A stretch of DNA of 64,000 bases, from the NCBI GenBank assembly GCA_009845425.1, contig VXZQ01000007.1:310001-374000 (forward strand), written 5' to 3'. This document shows positions 29,432-37,676 of this stretch, one piece after another. Origin of the DNA: Holophagales bacterium. GTDB taxonomy: Bacteria > Acidobacteriota > Thermoanaerobaculia > Multivoradales > Multivoraceae. The stretch's first letter is position 1; each line of letters starts with the position of its first letter. The position numbers were made by a program, and so were the translations under genes. The notes under the pieces were generated by a model. The model ran no database searches, was not told the origin of the DNA, and saw only the letters and a program-made list of their open reading frames with translations.

Positions 29432-30063
29432 TGCCCGTCGACTCGCGGCAGCGGTCGATGGATGCCGAGCGGAGCGGCCGGGGGCTGTTCCTGGCGTTCT
29501 TCCTCGGCGGGGGCGTCCTCATCCTGCTGATGAAGTCGTTGACGGCGAGCCCGCTTCTCGCCGTGCTGCTGCCGATCGTCCTGATGGGCAGCTACGCCTG
29601 CCTGCTCGTGGAGTGGCCGGACCTGCGGCCGAGGTATGACTTCGCGGGCGACAACTTCTACTACCTGGGCTTTCTCTACACGCTGATCTCGCTGGCCATC
29701 TCGCTGTACCAGTTCAACACCGAGGGGGCGACGAGTTCCATCATCACGAACTTCGGCCTGGCGCTGACCAGCACGATCCTCGGTCTGGCCGGACGCATCC
29801 TCCTGAACCAGCCGCGGGACGAGGAAGAGGCGGAAGCCAGGGCGCGCGAAGACCTGGCCCGGGCGAAACCGCCGTCTGCGGGCCGAGATGGAGTACTCGA
29901 TCGACGAGTTCCAGCAGTTCCGCGTGGAAGCGAAGCGAGTGTTCGAGCAACTCGATCGGGGGGTAGCCGCCGCGCGCGTCGCGCTGCAACGTCAGCTCGA
30001 ACACCTGGAGAGCAGTGCCGCCCGGTTCGGGGCCCTCCGGCAGCGCGTCGCCGAGGTCGATGA
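29431..30063 (+). CDS. MotA/ExbB/ZorA-like membrane protein, N-terminal part before a frameshift
   Basis: The first ~145 codons encode four hydrophobic segments (about 19-34, 41-60, 77-95, 104-124). The last, I-T-N-F-G-L-A-L-T-S-T-I-L-G-L-A, resembles the A-L-x-T-T-x-x-G-L helix of MotA/TolQ/ExbB proton channels. After position ~29860 this frame turns into an Arg-rich off-frame peptide, while the natural coiled-coil continuation is in frame +1 (see 29888). The start ATG 29431 overlaps the previous stop. The gene is therefore either a frameshifted single gene or affected by a base error in the G run at 29861. Confidence 0.65.
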   Translation: MPVDSRQRSMDAERSGRGLFLAFFLGGGVLILLMKSLTASPLLAVLLPIVLMGSYACLLVEWPDLRPRYDFAGDNFYYLGFLYTLISLAISLYQFNTEGATSSIITNFGLALTSTILGLAGRILLNQPRDEEEAEARAREDLARAKPPSAGRDGVLDRRVPAVPRGSEASVRATRSGGSRRARRAATSARTPGEQCRPVRGPPAARRRGR

Positions 30064-30625
30064 AGCCGCCGCCGGGGCGGTCCGGGACGTCCAGGCGCAA
30101 CGGGAGCGCTTCGTCTTCGAGTCGCAGGCGGTAAGCGACTCCCTTCAGAAACTGCTCGCGAGCTTCCGTTCGGTGGACTTCCGGCGGGAGTTCATCGAGG
30201 AGTTGATCGAGCCGACGTCGGAGCAGTTCCGGGGATTGACGCGGGAGTTCCTGTCCGTCGCGGAGGGTCTGCGGCGCATCGAGGGGAGCCAGTTGCGGGT
30301 CATGGAGCAGAACCAGAGCGCGCTGGCGCGCCTCGCGGAGATCCTCGAGGAGAATTGCCGCCTTTCCCAAGCGAACGCCCGGGCGGAAAACGGCTTCCGG
30401 AATGCGACCGACGCCCTGGTCTCTCTGCGGGCGCAGATTGACCGGTACAGCGAGGGCACGCGGGCGGTCGTCGGCGAACTTTCAGCGGCGCGGCGGCAGT
30501 TACACGACGCGCCGGAGCGGATGGAAGCGATGAACAGGTCGCTGCTGCGCATGGCGGACCGACTCGACTCCGTCGCGGAGGAGGGCGGCCGGCGGCGCGA
30601 GTTGCAGCGCTGGGGTCTCTGGTGA
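29888..30625 (+). CDS. Coiled-coil tail of the MotA/ZorA-like protein (frame +1)
   Basis: A 245-residue, almost wholly helical, charged protein starting M-E-Y-S-I-D-E-F-Q-Q-F. Upstream codons in this frame (N-R-R-L-R-A-E before the Met) read naturally as a continuation of the membrane part ending E-D-L-A-R. Removing one G from the GGG at 29861-29863 fuses the frames. ZorA of Zorya systems also joins MotA-like helices to a long cytoplasmic coiled coil. An independent start at 29888 is possible but has no clear ribosome-binding site. The stop overlaps the MotB-like gene (GTGA). Confidence 0.65.
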   Translation: MEYSIDEFQQFRVEAKRVFEQLDRGVAAARVALQRQLEHLESSAARFGALRQRVAEVDEAAAGAVRDVQAQRERFVFESQAVSDSLQKLLASFRSVDFRREFIEELIEPTSEQFRGLTREFLSVAEGLRRIEGSQLRVMEQNQSALARLAEILEENCRLSQANARAENGFRNATDALVSLRAQIDRYSEGTRAVVGELSAARRQLHDAPERMEAMNRSLLRMADRLDSVAEEGGRRRELQRWGLW

Positions 30626-31401
30626 CGGAGCGTGGCCGGACGTTCCCGCGCGGCCTGGTCCTCGGCCTGACAATGGCCGAGATCGCCATCCTGATCATCT
30701 TCGTTCTGCTGCTCGCCGTTGCCGCCCTGCTCGCGCGCGAGGCGGACAGGCGGCAGGCCGCCGAACGGGAACTCGTGCGCTTCGAGCAGATCGAAGCGCT
30801 GTTCGAGGCGCAGGCGCTGCCGGAGGACCCGGCGGCGCTCGGCGCGGTCTTGCGTGAGCGGGTGGACGATCACCGGGACGCGGACAATTGGCGCGAACTC
30901 GTGCGCGAGATCGAGACGACGCCGGGCGAGCTGCGCGAGATGGCCGAAGCGATGAACGCGGCCGTCCAGCGGGGCATGTCGCCGGCTGAGGTGCGCGACG
31001 CGATCGAGAGCCGGCAGGTCGGTGGCGGCTCGGACCATCCGAGCTGCTGGTACGACCGCGACGGCACGGTCGCCTACCTCTTCGACGTGGCGCTCGTTGC
31101 CAGAGGCTTCGTCTTGGACCTGGCGAGAGCGCCCCAGCATGAGGCCGAGCGCGCTTTGCTGCCCCTCGACCTCGTGCTGACCGGAAGCGTGGTTTCCCAG
31201 GCCCAGTTCCTCCGCCAGACCCGTCCGGTGTACGAGTGGAGCGTCGAGCGCGGGTGCCGTTTCTTCGTTCGCGCCTTCGACGTGACGGCAGCAGATCAGA
31301 AGGACGTCTATAAGCGCCGGATGGGCGCCCTCGAGTCCCGGTTCTACAAGAACGCGAACCCGACCGGCGGTTTGCCGCCGGGTCTTCGCGCCGCGCGGTG
31401 A
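30622..31401 (+). CDS. MotB/ZorB-like single-TM membrane protein
   Basis: A 259-residue protein with one N-terminal membrane helix (~18-38, L-T-M-A-E-I-A-I-L-I-I-F) carrying Glu20, where MotB/ExbD/ZorB proteins have an essential acidic residue. A helical linker is followed by a C-terminal domain with C-W-Y-D-R-D-G and C-R-F-F-V-R-A-F-D. It does not match the OmpA peptidoglycan-binding motif clearly. It starts at GTG 30622 within the previous stop. By position it is the stator partner of the MotA-like protein. Function as an ion-driven complex is inference. Confidence 0.68.
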   Translation: MTERGRTFPRGLVLGLTMAEIAILIIFVLLLAVAALLAREADRRQAAERELVRFEQIEALFEAQALPEDPAALGAVLRERVDDHRDADNWRELVREIETTPGELREMAEAMNAAVQRGMSPAEVRDAIESRQVGGGSDHPSCWYDRDGTVAYLFDVALVARGFVLDLARAPQHEAERALLPLDLVLTGSVVSQAQFLRQTRPVYEWSVERGCRFFVRAFDVTAADQKDVYKRRMGALESRFYKNANPTGGLPPGLRAAR

Positions 31402-31429
31402 GAGCGGGTTCGAAGTCGGGCAGTCGACG

Positions 31430-31936
31430 TCAGTCTGGCGGGCTCGAGCCGCCGACCACTTCGCCCCACAGGCCTCTCCGGTTGTCCCGGGCCTCGCGCT
31501 CGAACTGCCGGAACGCTTCAATGTGGCGGAATGGAAACCGCGTGTAGGCGTGGCCGTAGCCGCGGCGGATGATCTCAGCGTTCACGAATGTGCCGTCGAT
31601 CAGGTACACGTAGGCCAGGGTGCGGCCGTACCGGTCCTGCCGTTCCTGGTCGTACTCGAGCCGCACCCGCTTCCCTTCGAGCAGCCCCTTCGTGAAGGCG
31701 CTCGCTTCCTTGCCGAAGAACTCGACCGGTCGGCTCGGATGCACGGTCTCCGGCGTGTCGACGCCGATCAGGCGGACACGGCCCACGCCTTCGACGATGA
31801 TCGTGTCGCCGTCGACGACTCGCTCCACCAACTGGCCCGGCGCCGCAGTGGCGGCCAGGACCCCGAACAGGAACGCAAGTCCGCGGCGGACGGCGACGGG
31901 ATGGCGGAGCAGGGGGCGCACTTCGCGAGGGCGCAC
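31430..31936 (-). CDS. Thermonuclease-like SNase-fold nuclease, exported
   Basis: A 168-residue nuclease with an N-terminal hydrophobic signal (R-G-L-A-F-L-F-G-V-L-A-A-T-A-A). SNase signatures are V-D-G-D-T-I, R-L-I-G-V-D-T-P-E (catalytic Arg and Glu region) and D-R-Y-G-R-T-L-A-Y-V (second catalytic Arg). It cleaves DNA and RNA in a Ca2+-dependent way in the family, most likely in the periplasm or outside. Start GTG 31936 is tentative. It is convergent with the MotB-like gene (28-bp gap) and not clearly part of that operon. Confidence 0.88.
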   Translation of the reverse strand: MRPREVRPLLRHPVAVRRGLAFLFGVLAATAAPGQLVERVVDGDTIIVEGVGRVRLIGVDTPETVHPSRPVEFFGKEASAFTKGLLEGKRVRLEYDQERQDRYGRTLAYVYLIDGTFVNAEIIRRGYGHAYTRFPFRHIEAFRQFEREARDNRRGLWGEVVGGSSPPD

Positions 31937-32137
31937 CGACGGCGTCCATGCGGAACGCTGCCGCCGACGAGCCCGAAGTCAAGGACATTTGACGTGTGGA
32001 CCGGTGCATTCTGCAAGCCGGCAAGGTGCTTTGTCCAGGCCGCGCAGCGCGCTCGCACGGGCTGCCGCCGCGGCTTTCCGTCCATGTCAGAAGGGGGATT
32101 GGCGGACTGGGCCGCCGTCTCCTGACGTGGATTGGCG

Positions 32138-32986
32138 CTACTCCGGGTACTCGGTGAAGCAGGGGATGCTCTCGTCGAGAGCGCTCCAGGGCGCCCTGGA
32201 GCCGACGAAGATGTTCACGGCCGGCTTGACTTCCGGGTCGCCGTCAAGCGATCCGGCCGGAATCTGCATCCCGCCGGGATCCCGGAGCCGGGGCACCAGG
32301 CTGCCGCAGTGGCGGCAGAACGCGGTGCCCTTGACGTCCGCTTCCGGCATCTTGTAGCCGACGACCGATTCGCTCCCAGTCAGCCAGCTGAAGGCGTCCT
32401 CGGCGACGAAGACGAACGTGCCGTAGGCGGCGCTCGTCTGGCGGCGGCACCGGGAGCAGTGGCAATTCACCATGCGATCCGGTGGGCCGTCGAACTCGTA
32501 GGTCACGACGCCGCAGAGACAGCTACCGAGCGTGGCGCCGCGTGTGGCAGGCTCCCGAACCGGCTTCTCGATGCCGGGCGGAGCCCCCCAGTCGGGCGGG
32601 TACTCGTCGTGCTGCGGCAGATCGTCGACGATCGTGTGCCAGGGCGCCTTCGAGCCCGCGAAGATGTGCAGTGTTGGTCGGATGCCCGGGTCCTCGGTGA
32701 CGCTGCCCATGGTGACGAGCGCCACGGGGCCGCCTTCCGGGTTGGCCGGCGCGGCGGAGCCACAGCGCGGGCAGAAGTGGCGGAACCCGTGCTCTGACGA
32801 CTGGTAGTGGACGATCTTGTCCTGGCCGCGCGTCCAGCGGAAGAACTTCGGGTCGACCGCGCCGAAGGTGGCGTAGGCCGAACCGTGGAACTTCCTGCAC
32901 ACGGAGCAGTGGCAGTGGGCGATCTCCAGCAGGTCGCCATCGACCTCGAATGCGACGTCCTCGCAGAGACAGGTGCCCGTGAGCAT
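32138..32986 (-). CDS. Tandem GFA-domain protein (CENP-V/GFA zinc fold)
   Basis: A 282-residue cytosolic protein with two GFA domains, residues ~1-130 and ~150-280. Each has the zinc ligand set: C-L-C near the start, C-H-C-S-x-C-R, and F-C-x-x-C-G-S. GFA enzymes act on glutathione-formaldehyde adducts or related thiol adducts, but most family members are untested. The duplication in one chain may give an internal dimer. It is flanked by intergenic DNA of ~200-240 bp on both sides with no other gene seen. Confidence 0.9.
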   Translation of the reverse strand: MLTGTCLCEDVAFEVDGDLLEIAHCHCSVCRKFHGSAYATFGAVDPKFFRWTRGQDKIVHYQSSEHGFRHFCPRCGSAAPANPEGGPVALVTMGSVTEDPGIRPTLHIFAGSKAPWHTIVDDLPQHDEYPPDWGAPPGIEKPVREPATRGATLGSCLCGVVTYEFDGPPDRMVNCHCSRCRRQTSAAYGTFVFVAEDAFSWLTGSESVVGYKMPEADVKGTAFCRHCGSLVPRLRDPGGMQIPAGSLDGDPEVKPAVNIFVGSRAPWSALDESIPCFTEYPE

Positions 32987-33226
32987 GACTCAGCGATCCG
33001 TGCCGCGCGGTCGGTTCTCGGTCAACAGACTGTGGAGTGCGTGTGTTGCCTCGTCGCGAAAGCCGGGGTGGGAGCCTGCGAGCGTACTCCGTTCACCAGC
33101 GTGGTGACCCGACTCCGCTACCGAAGCAGTGGCGCACCTTCCCCGGGCAGACACGAGGGCTGCCCGCAAGGGGCATATGGAAGCTGCGCCGCCTGGAAAG
33201 TTAGCACGCTACGGTAGGTTCCCTCC

Positions 33227-34804
33227 ATGCGGCGTGGAGTTCTAGTGGCGGCCCTGGCCGCGGCCTGTCTGCTGCCGCTGCCGCTTGCAGCCGAGGATGG
33301 AGACGCTGCGGCCGACGCCCACGTCACAGTCGCGTTCGCCGCGGAGCCGACCCAGATCGACCCCACGCGGACTTCGGCGGGCGTCGACCAGTACTTCATG
33401 GCGCTGTTCTACGAGCAGTTGCTGACGGCGGGGCCGGACCTCAGGCAGCGCAACTGGCTGGCCGAGTCCTGGCGGCTGTTCGAGCGCGACGGAGTGTGGC
33501 TGATCGGCGTCGAGTTGCGGCGGGGCGTCCGGTTCCACAACGGCGACGAACTGACCGCGCACGATCTCCGGTACTGCTATCTCCGGCAGCGGGATCCGGG
33601 CCTGTCGCGTCAGGCCGGGCGTTGGCGGCACGTGGCCGACGTCCGCGTGCTCGGCGACTACGAGCTGGAGATCGTCTTCGAGGGGCTGCCGGACTCGGCG
33701 CTGCTGCCCCTCAATCTCGATCTCTGGGCGATCCCGCGCCGCTACTACGAGGAGGTCGGGAACGAAGGCGTGCAGGCGCATCCGATCGGCACCGGGCCGT
33801 GGAAGTTCGTGTCGCGCAGCGTGCGCGAGGAGATCGTCGTCGAACGCTTCGACGACTACTGGGACGCCGATTCGCTGCCGGGCATCCGCCGGCTGACGAT
33901 CAAGATCATCCCCGAGGACACGACCCGGGTCGCCGCCTTCAAGACGGGCGCCGTCGACTGGATCGACGCCGTGCCGCCGGCCCAGGTCGCCGACTTCGAG
34001 CGCACGCCTGGCGTGGAGGTCGCGTCGCTTCCGACCAGCAACAACCTGTTCCTGGCGCTGAACGCTCTCGACCCGAGAAGTCCGCTGGGAGATGTCCGCG
34101 TGCGACAGGCCGTGGCGCACGCGATCGACTTCGACGCGATCATCCGGTACATCCTCCATGGGCAGGGCATCCGGACGGTTCAGGTGACGCCGGGGGCGCC
34201 GGGGCACGACCCCGCGCTGAAGGCGTACGCCTTCGATCCGGACCGTTCCCGCGAGTTGCTGCGGCAGGCCGGCTACGGCCGCGGCATCAACGTGAACTGC
34301 TATAACCTGACCACGCCGCGCGAGCCGTACCTCAAGGAAGTGGGCGAGGCGATGTTCGCCTACCTGACCGCCGCGGGCATCCGCTGCCGGATCGTGCAGC
34401 TCGAGTACGGCGCCTGGATCAACCTCGGCCGCCGGGACGCCCGACCCGAGATGGACGGCATCGCGAGCTGGATGTGGGGCCACGGCGCGCTCGGCGATCC
34501 GACCGACCCGTGGGGTGGCCACCTGCACTCGTATGGCGACGGCTGGGGCTGGTACTCGTACCACGACGACCCGGAACTGGACGGCATGGTCGAGACCCTG
34601 CGCGTCACGGTCGAGCCGGACGCGAAGGAGGCGCTGATCCGCGAGATCGCGCGGCTCAAGCACGAGCGGGTGGCCGGCGGCGTGCCGACCTACCGGCCGC
34701 TCGTCACGCTGGCCTGGCGCGACACGTTGCGCTTCGTGCCCTGGCCGCAGGCGAATTGGCGCATGATGCGGGACATCGGCCCGGCGGACTCGCCGGTCCC
34801 TTGA
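33227..34804 (+). CDS. Peptide/nickel-type ABC transporter substrate-binding protein
   Basis: A 525-residue periplasmic binding protein of the SBP_bac_5 (DppA/OppA) family. A signal peptide ends L-P-L-A-A-E. It has L-R-R-G-V-R-F-H-N-G-D-E-L-T-A-H-D and N-L-F-L-A-L-N-A, with R-Q-A-V-A-H-A-I-D, all typical of the family. It is expected to bind peptides or other polar solutes and deliver them to the permeases encoded just downstream. No ATPase gene is adjacent. Ligand not predictable. Confidence 0.93.
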   Translation: MRRGVLVAALAAACLLPLPLAAEDGDAAADAHVTVAFAAEPTQIDPTRTSAGVDQYFMALFYEQLLTAGPDLRQRNWLAESWRLFERDGVWLIGVELRRGVRFHNGDELTAHDLRYCYLRQRDPGLSRQAGRWRHVADVRVLGDYELEIVFEGLPDSALLPLNLDLWAIPRRYYEEVGNEGVQAHPIGTGPWKFVSRSVREEIVVERFDDYWDADSLPGIRRLTIKIIPEDTTRVAAFKTGAVDWIDAVPPAQVADFERTPGVEVASLPTSNNLFLALNALDPRSPLGDVRVRQAVAHAIDFDAIIRYILHGQGIRTVQVTPGAPGHDPALKAYAFDPDRSRELLRQAGYGRGINVNCYNLTTPREPYLKEVGEAMFAYLTAAGIRCRIVQLEYGAWINLGRRDARPEMDGIASWMWGHGALGDPTDPWGGHLHSYGDGWGWYSYHDDPELDGMVETLRVTVEPDAKEALIREIARLKHERVAGGVPTYRPLVTLAWRDTLRFVPWPQANWRMMRDIGPADSPVP

Positions 34805-34817
34805 ATCCGACGAGGCC

Positions 34818-35735
34818 ATGCGCGCCTACCTGATCCGCCGGCTCTGGCAGGGCGCGGTGGCGGTTCTCGGCGCGCTCCTGATCGTCTTCGTGGCGCAACG
34901 TCTGGCCGGAGACCCGGTCGCTCTGCTGCTGCCGATGGACGCTTCGGAAGAGGACTTCGCGGCGATGCGCGAAGCCCTGGGGCTCGATCGGCCGCTGCCG
35001 ATCCAGTTCCTCGTCTTCCTGCGTGACGCGTTCACCGGCGACTTCGGTGAGTCGTACCAGTGGCAGGCGCCGGCGATGGCGCTGCTGCTCGAGCGCCTGC
35101 CGGCGACCCTGGAACTGGCGCTGGCGGGGCTGGCCTTCGCGTTGCTCCTCGCCGTGCCGCTGGGTGTGATGTCCGCCGTCTACCGGGGCCGGTGGGTCGA
35201 CCGTCTGGCGAAGGTGCTGGCGCTTCTGGGCCAGGCCATGCCGGGATTCTGGGTAGGCCTCCTGCTCATCCTGTTCCTGGCCGTGAGGCTCCAGTGGCTG
35301 CCAGCCTTCGGCCGCGAGGGACCGCTTCATCTCGTCCTGCCCGCGGTCGCCCTCGGCTGGTATCCGGTTGCCGCGATGACGCGCACCCTGCGCTCCTCGA
35401 TGCTCGACATCCTGGACAGCGACTACATCCGCACCGGCCGCGTGATGGGCCTGCCGGAACGCACCGTCATCTGGCGCTACGCGCTGCGCAATGCCGCCGT
35501 GCCCCTGGCGACGATGATCGGCGTCTACTTCGCGAACATGCTCGGCGGCGCGTTCGTCATCGAGGTCGTGTTCGCCTGGCCTGGCGTCGGTCGGGCGGTG
35601 GTCGACGCCGTCTTCGCGCGGGACTTTCCGGTCGTGCAGGCCGGTGTTCTGCTGTCGGCGGTCATCTTCGTCGTCGTGAACCTCCTCGTCGACCTGAGCT
35701 ACGGCCTGATCGATCCGAGGATCCGCCATGGCTGA
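34818..35735 (+). CDS. ABC transporter permease, DppB/OppB type
   Basis: A 305-residue inner-membrane permease. The N-terminal R-R-L-W-Q-G-A-V-A helix is followed by the periplasmic loop G-L-D-R-P-L-P-I-Q-F and five further membrane segments. The cytoplasmic EAA loop R-T-L-R-S-S-M-L-D-I-L-D-S-D-Y-I-R-T, with R-x-x-G next, contacts the ATPase. It starts 13 bp after the binding-protein stop and overlaps the next permease by 8 bp, so the three form one transcript. Confidence 0.93.
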   Translation: MRAYLIRRLWQGAVAVLGALLIVFVAQRLAGDPVALLLPMDASEEDFAAMREALGLDRPLPIQFLVFLRDAFTGDFGESYQWQAPAMALLLERLPATLELALAGLAFALLLAVPLGVMSAVYRGRWVDRLAKVLALLGQAMPGFWVGLLLILFLAVRLQWLPAFGREGPLHLVLPAVALGWYPVAAMTRTLRSSMLDILDSDYIRTGRVMGLPERTVIWRYALRNAAVPLATMIGVYFANMLGGAFVIEVVFAWPGVGRAVVDAVFARDFPVVQAGVLLSAVIFVVVNLLVDLSYGLIDPRIRHG

Positions 35736-36558
35736 GCGGCGTGTGCCCGTCGTGTCCTGCCTGGTTCTCGGTCTGGTCCTGCTGTGCGCGGTCGCGGGAC
35801 CGTGGTTCGCGCCTCACGAGGCCTCCGAGATCGCGCTTGCCGAGTCGATGACGCCGCCGTTCTGGCGGGCCGGCGGCAGCCTCGACTATCCGCTGGGAAC
35901 AGACATGCTGGGCCGCGACATCCTGAGCCGGATCATCGCCGGCGCCCGCGTCTCGGTGACGGTGGCGATCTACGCCATTGCCCTCTCCGGCGGCATCGGC
36001 GCCGCGTTGGGCATCTCGGCGGGCTACTTCGGCGGGATCGTCGACGCCGTGATCTCGCGGTTGATCGACATCCAGATGTCGATCCCGGCGATTCCGCTCG
36101 CGATGCTGTTCGCCGCCGTGCTGCCGCCCGGCGAAGGAATGGTGATCACGATCATCGTTCTGACCTACTGGACCTGGTATGCGCGGATCGTCCGCGGCGA
36201 GGTGCTCAGCCTGCGCGAGCGGGACTTCATCACCGTCGCCAGGGTGGCCGGAGTCTCCAACCCGATGATCCTGATCCGGCACCTGACCCCGAACGTCCTG
36301 AACACGCTCCTCGTTCTGGCGACGCTCCAGTTCGGCAGCGTGATCGTCTTCGAGGCGGGGCTGAGCTTTCTTGGTCTCGGCATCCAGCCGCCCCAGGTGT
36401 CATGGGGCGGGATGCTCGCCGACGGCCGCAACTTCATCGAGGTCGCCTGGTGGTTGATCACCATGCCGGGCCTGGCGATCATGGCTTCGTGTTTGGCCTC
36501 GAACCTGCTGGGCGACTGGTTGCGGGACACGTTCGACCCGAAACGGCGGTTGACGTAG
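35728..36558 (+). CDS. ABC transporter permease, DppC/OppC type
   Basis: A 276-residue permease. It has the N-terminal segment before H-P-L-G-T-D-M-L-G-R-D-I-L-S-R-like L-G-T-D-M-L-G-R-D-I-L-S-R, the DppC/OppC signature, and the EAA loop V-L-S-L-R-E-R-D-F-I-T-V-A-R. Six membrane spans are expected. Its stop overlaps the start of the rsgA gene (TAGTG), an unusual link to ribosome assembly. No DppD/DppF ATPase gene is present in this window, so the ATPase must be encoded elsewhere. Confidence 0.93.
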   Translation: MAERRVPVVSCLVLGLVLLCAVAGPWFAPHEASEIALAESMTPPFWRAGGSLDYPLGTDMLGRDILSRIIAGARVSVTVAIYAIALSGGIGAALGISAGYFGGIVDAVISRLIDIQMSIPAIPLAMLFAAVLPPGEGMVITIIVLTYWTWYARIVRGEVLSLRERDFITVARVAGVSNPMILIRHLTPNVLNTLLVLATLQFGSVIVFEAGLSFLGLGIQPPQVSWGGMLADGRNFIEVAWWLITMPGLAIMASCLASNLLGDWLRDTFDPKRRLT

Positions 36559-37658
36559 TGGCTGGCGTGAACGAAGCCGGACTGGAAGCCTGGGGTTGGG
36601 CGCCCGACTTCGCCGAGGCCTGCGGCCGGTTTCTGGAGTCAGCGGGTGCGCCGGAGCACCTGTTCCCGGCGCGCGTGGTCTCGATATCGCGAGGCGTTTT
36701 CCACGTTGCCGCCGCGGAGGGTGAGATCGACGCCCGGGTCCTGAAGCGTGTGCGGACCTCGGCCACTGGCGCGCCGGCGGTCGGCGACTGGGTGGTGGTC
36801 GAGACATCGTCCATTCCAGGCGTTGACCCGCGGATCGTCCAGGTACTCGACCGGCGCAGCCGGCTGTCGCGCAAGGCGGCGGGTGCACGGACGGAGGAGC
36901 AGGTCGTGGCCGCGAACCTGGACGCCGTGTTCCTGGTGATGGGCCTCGACGGCGACTTCAATCTGCGGCGCCTCGAGCGCTTCGTCGCCATGGCCACGGA
37001 GAGCGGCGCCGAGCCGGTCGCGGTCCTGACGAAGGCGGACCTCGCCGCCGATCCGGAAGCGATGCGCGAGCAGGCGGTGGAGGCGTCGCCGGGTACGACC
37101 GTCGTCGCGGTCAACGCGCTGGCTGGCGAGAACCTGGAGCCCCTGGCGCTTCACCTCGCGCCCGGCCGCACGGTGGCCATGGTCGGTTCGTCCGGCGCCG
37201 GCAAGTCGACCCTGCTCAATGCACTCTGTGGCGAGGAAGTGATGCGCACTGCACCGGTCCGGGAGGGCGACGATCGTGGGCGGCACACGACGACCCATCG
37301 GCGCCTCGTCCAGTTGCCCGGCGGCGGCCTCCTGATCGACAACCCGGGTATCCGCGAACTCCAGCTCTGGGCCGAAGACGAGAGCAGCCTCGAGGAGACG
37401 TTCGACGACATCGAGGAACTCGCCCTCGAATGCCGCTTCCGCGACTGCGGCCATGGCCGCGAGCCCGGCTGCGGCGTTCGGGCGGCGATCCGGGACGGCT
37501 CGCTGGATCCGGCGCGGCTGCGCAACTACAACGACCTCCGGGAAGAACAGCGCAGGCTCGAGCAGCGCCGCGACGAAGCGACCCGTCGCGCCGGGGAGCG
37601 AAAGCTGGGCGCCTTGTACAAGTCGGTCCAGCAGGCGAAGAAGGACCGGCGCTGGTAG
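36558..37658 (+). CDS. rsgA: Ribosome small-subunit-dependent GTPase A (RsgA/YjeQ)
   Basis: A 366-residue GTPase with circularly permuted motifs: an OB-fold (~30-110), then G4 L-T-K-A-D-L, G1 G-S-S-G-A-G-K-S-T, and G3 D-N-P-G. The C-terminal zinc site is C-R-F-R-D-C-G-H-G-R-E-P-G-C, then a helical tail ending K-K-D-R-R-W. RsgA helps late 30S subunit maturation and is cytoplasmic. The start is GTG 36558, overlapping the permease stop; GTG 36567 is an alternative. Length fits the family (about 340-360). Confidence 0.95.
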   Translation: MAGVNEAGLEAWGWAPDFAEACGRFLESAGAPEHLFPARVVSISRGVFHVAAAEGEIDARVLKRVRTSATGAPAVGDWVVVETSSIPGVDPRIVQVLDRRSRLSRKAAGARTEEQVVAANLDAVFLVMGLDGDFNLRRLERFVAMATESGAEPVAVLTKADLAADPEAMREQAVEASPGTTVVAVNALAGENLEPLALHLAPGRTVAMVGSSGAGKSTLLNALCGEEVMRTAPVREGDDRGRHTTTHRRLVQLPGGGLLIDNPGIRELQLWAEDESSLEETFDDIEELALECRFRDCGHGREPGCGVRAAIRDGSLDPARLRNYNDLREEQRRLEQRRDEATRRAGERKLGALYKSVQQAKKDRRW

Positions 37659-37676
37659 CCGCGGGTGGACCGCCGC

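Noticed and set aside
31430-31936. SNase nuclease considered as the effector of the motor-like operon
   Set aside because: It is convergent, exported by its own signal, and separated from the operon; no coupling is visible.
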